DNA from: Hymenobacter nitidus | Lineage (GTDB): Bacteria > Bacteroidota > Bacteroidia > Cytophagales > Hymenobacteraceae | Direction: 5' to 3' | Length of the DNA: 64,000 nucleotides | Assembly: GCF_020447315.1 (NCBI RefSeq) | Contig: NZ_JAJADQ010000003.1 | Span: forward strand, 1 to 64,000 | Part shown: positions 62,101 to 64,000 of the stretch, piece after piece | Numbering within the stretch: the stretch's first letter is position 1 | Layout of the letters: every line of letters starts with the position of its first letter | The notes under the pieces: model-generated | The model's database searches: none | Seen by the model: only the letters and a program-made list of their open reading frames with translations | Told to the model about the DNA's origin: nothing | Program-made: the position numbers and the translations under genes

Positions 62101-63663
62101 ATGCAGGAAAATCAGGAATTGCCGAAGGGTTGGGAAGTTGTATCCCTTGAATCCATTGCTCAAATCAACCCCAGAACAGCTCATCAACTTGAGGATACTG
62201 CATTAGTCAGCTTTATTCCAATGCAGTGCGTGGAAGAGGAATCAGGCAAAGTTGACACCTCGACTGAGCGTCCACTGCTAGAGGTTAAGAAAGGATATAC
62301 TCAGTTTATCGACGGCGACATCATATTTGCCAAAATCACTCCCTGCATGGAGAATGGTAAGGTGGCCGTAGTTAATGACCTTACTAATGGTATCGGTTAC
62401 GGCTCTACAGAGTTTCACGTAGTCCGCTTAGTAGAAGGTATTGAAGCCAAATACGTTTTCTACCGCTTGGTAAGCCAAGCGTTTCGCAACGAAGCTCAGC
62501 ACAACATGACTGGCTCAGCCGGTCAGAAAAGGGTTCCAACCGACTTTCTTAAGCGGGCTAGTATTGCGCTACCGCCCCTCCCCGAGCAGCGCCGCATCGT
62601 GGTGAAGCTGGAGGAGCTGTTCAGCCGCCTGGATGCGGGCGTGGCTACCCTGCGCCAGACCCAGGCCCAGCTGAAGCGCTACCGCCAATCGGTGCTGCAC
62701 GCGGCCGTGACCGGCGAGCTGACCCGCGCCTGGCGCGCCACCCACCCCGAGCCCGCCGAATCGGGCGCGGCCCTGTTGGAGCGCATCCGCGCGGAGCGCC
62801 GGGCCCAGTGGGAAGCCGCCCAGCTCTCCAAGCGCGGCGGTCAGCTCTCACTCGGCGACGCCTGGAAAAAGAAATACGAGGAGCCCGCCGCCCCTGATAC
62901 CTCCGAGCTGCCGGAGTTGCCGCAGGGGTGGGTATGGGCATCTGTTGCTGAATTAGCGACAAACGTACAGTATGGCTCTTCAGCGAAAACCAATGAAGAT
63001 GATACTGGCATTCCTGTGTATAGGATGGGAAACATTGTCGAGGGAAAGCTTAAGACCGATAATTTTAAATACTTACCTCAGCAACACTCAGAATTTCCTG
63101 AGCTACTTCTAGAATCAGGCGACTTGTTGTTCAACAGAACAAACAGCGCAGAGCTAGTTGGAAAAAGCGCGGTTTACAAGGGTATACCTGCAAAAGCCTC
63201 CTTCGCCTCTTATTTGATTCGGGTTCAGCTTAACAAATCCGCAAACTCAGATTTGCTTGCTTATACACTTAACTCACTGTATGGCAAGAGTTGGGTTAAA
63301 TCTGTAGTAACCCAGCAAGTGGGACAGGCTAATGTTAACGGCACAAAACTTCAAGCATTTGCGGTGCCCCTTCCCCCTATCCCGGAGCAAGAGCAAATTG
63401 TCTCAGAAGTTGAACGGCTCTTCTCCGTCTTAGACTCCCTGGAACTCACTCTCGCCGCCGAGCTAATCCGCGCTGAGCGGCTGCGCCAGAGCATCCTGCA
63501 CCGCGCCTTTACTGGCCGGCTCGTGCCCCAGGATGCCGCCGATGAGCCCGCCGCCGCGTTGCTGGCCCGCCTGCAAGATGCACCCGCCGCCCAGCCCGCC
63601 GCCAAAGCCAAGCGCGGGCGTAAAGCCAAGGCCGCCGACGAGCAGCTATCCATTGATCTATAA
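62101..63663 (+). CDS. hsdS: Type I restriction specificity subunit (HsdS)
   Basis: 520 residues with two target-recognition domains (about residues 5-160 and 278-425), each followed by a coiled conserved region (LPPLPEQRRIVVKLEELFSR and PLPPIPEQEQIVSEVERLF). The recognition domains are AT-rich with different codon use, while the conserved regions are GC-rich like the host. The tail ends with a Lys/Arg-rich AT-hook-like stretch (AKAKRGRKAKA). It sets the DNA target of the complex. Specificity cannot be predicted. Confidence 0.96.
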   Translation: MQENQELPKGWEVVSLESIAQINPRTAHQLEDTALVSFIPMQCVEEESGKVDTSTERPLLEVKKGYTQFIDGDIIFAKITPCMENGKVAVVNDLTNGIGYGSTEFHVVRLVEGIEAKYVFYRLVSQAFRNEAQHNMTGSAGQKRVPTDFLKRASIALPPLPEQRRIVVKLEELFSRLDAGVATLRQTQAQLKRYRQSVLHAAVTGELTRAWRATHPEPAESGAALLERIRAERRAQWEAAQLSKRGGQLSLGDAWKKKYEEPAAPDTSELPELPQGWVWASVAELATNVQYGSSAKTNEDDTGIPVYRMGNIVEGKLKTDNFKYLPQQHSEFPELLLESGDLLFNRTNSAELVGKSAVYKGIPAKASFASYLIRVQLNKSANSDLLAYTLNSLYGKSWVKSVVTQQVGQANVNGTKLQAFAVPLPPIPEQEQIVSEVERLFSVLDSLELTLAAELIRAERLRQSILHRAFTGRLVPQDAADEPAAALLARLQDAPAAQPAAKAKRGRKAKAADEQLSIDL

Positions 63664-63687
63664 CCTCCACTTATTCTTTGCTCAACG

Positions 63688-64000
63688 ATGGCCACTACCA
63701 CCAAAAACAAGAAGATCAACCGGACCAACTGGTTCGACCAGCTCGACGTCGTCAACTGCGGCGCTTTTCATTCCCAGCAGGAGGCTAATGCCGTGTATGC
63801 CTGCCCGGCCAAGGGTGGGGCCTATTCGCACAAGCGCAGCCAGTATCTGGGCATGTACTGGAACAAGTCGGTGCAGCGCGTGGCCCGCATTAAGGGCGTG
63901 GTCGATGTGAACCCGCTGGCCGAAGGCACCGAGGTGGTGCGCTGGAACAACGAGGACCCCGCCCACTACTCCAACCGCCAGCTGATTGCCGACGCCCGGC
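63688..64000 (+). CDS. Unrecognised gene of the type I restriction operon, partial
   Basis: Starts MATTTKNKKINRTNWFDQLD 24 bp after the hsdS stop codon and runs off the right edge (about 104 codons, no stop). Later segments are CGAFHSQQEANAVYACPAKG, YLGMYWNKSVQRVARIKGVV and GTEVVRWNNEDPAHYSNRQL. No signal or membrane helix. The operon position between hsdS and the expected hsdM suggests an accessory role in the system, but I do not recognise the fold. Confidence 0.75.
   Translation, partial: MATTTKNKKINRTNWFDQLDVVNCGAFHSQQEANAVYACPAKGGAYSHKRSQYLGMYWNKSVQRVARIKGVVDVNPLAEGTEVVRWNNEDPAHYSNRQLIADAR

Overview
The window looks like chromosomal DNA of a high-GC Bacteroidota, most likely Hymenobacter or a close relative in Cytophagales. 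This is inference from content: TonB-dependent receptors, a protein with a type IX secretion (T9SS) C-terminal domain, DUF2490 and PepSY proteins, a peptidoglycan-recycling ligase, an ECF sigma/Spy-like cassette, repeated promoter boxes of the Bacteroidota form TAnnTTTG close to start codons, and no clear Shine-Dalgarno sites. GC-rich coding makes almost every real gene carry long antisense shadow frames; these were discarded.

Layout. 1-3.7 kb: a TonB receptor cut by the left edge, preceded by a ModE-type operator and a short ModE-like regulator, then a DODA-type dioxygenase and a Crp-family regulator. 3.9-7.9 kb: siderophore-type TonB receptor plus PepSY membrane protein (iron uptake). 8-14.4 kb: aminotransferase, HAD hydrolase, dnaB, mpl, alpha/beta hydrolase. 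14.4-19.9 kb: lipoprotein, M48 and M23 peptidases, FAH-family hydrolase, lipocalin, peroxiredoxin. 20.3-23.8 kb: a two-subunit transketolase whose halves are separated by a small membrane protein and a vWA protein. 23.9-37.8 kb: envelope and hypothetical genes, an ABC-F ATPase, a methyltransferase, a DUF2628-like pseudogene, a sigma factor/membrane protein/Spy-like operon, a class III aminotransferase and a TerB-like protein. 38-49.1 kb: pfkA, miaA with an overlapping glycosyltransferase, a very large hybrid histidine kinase with a partner receiver, an MBL hydrolase, an RqcH-like NFACT protein and tRNA-Leu(GAG). 49.4-58.9 kb: divergent dps and VIT1-family genes (iron storage and transport), a T9SS-sorted protein, MOSC protein, sulfurtransferase, DUF2490, PBP4-type peptidase and a fatty acid hydroxylase-family protein. 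59.2-64 kb: a type I restriction locus (hsdR, hsdS, an unrecognised gene) running off the right edge.

The least-explained structure is non-coding. Two intergenic tandem arrays have exact periods of 21 bp (10148-10307) and 42 bp (25508-25731), the second built around a GTCAC-N4-GTGAC palindrome in every unit. Several dispersed foldback elements are also present, including one family of about 170 bp seen twice (19946-20119 and 39083-39245). The most interpretable regulatory signal is a near-perfect ModE-like palindrome that contains the -7 box of the first TonB receptor, which suggests a molybdate- or tungstate-linked transporter.
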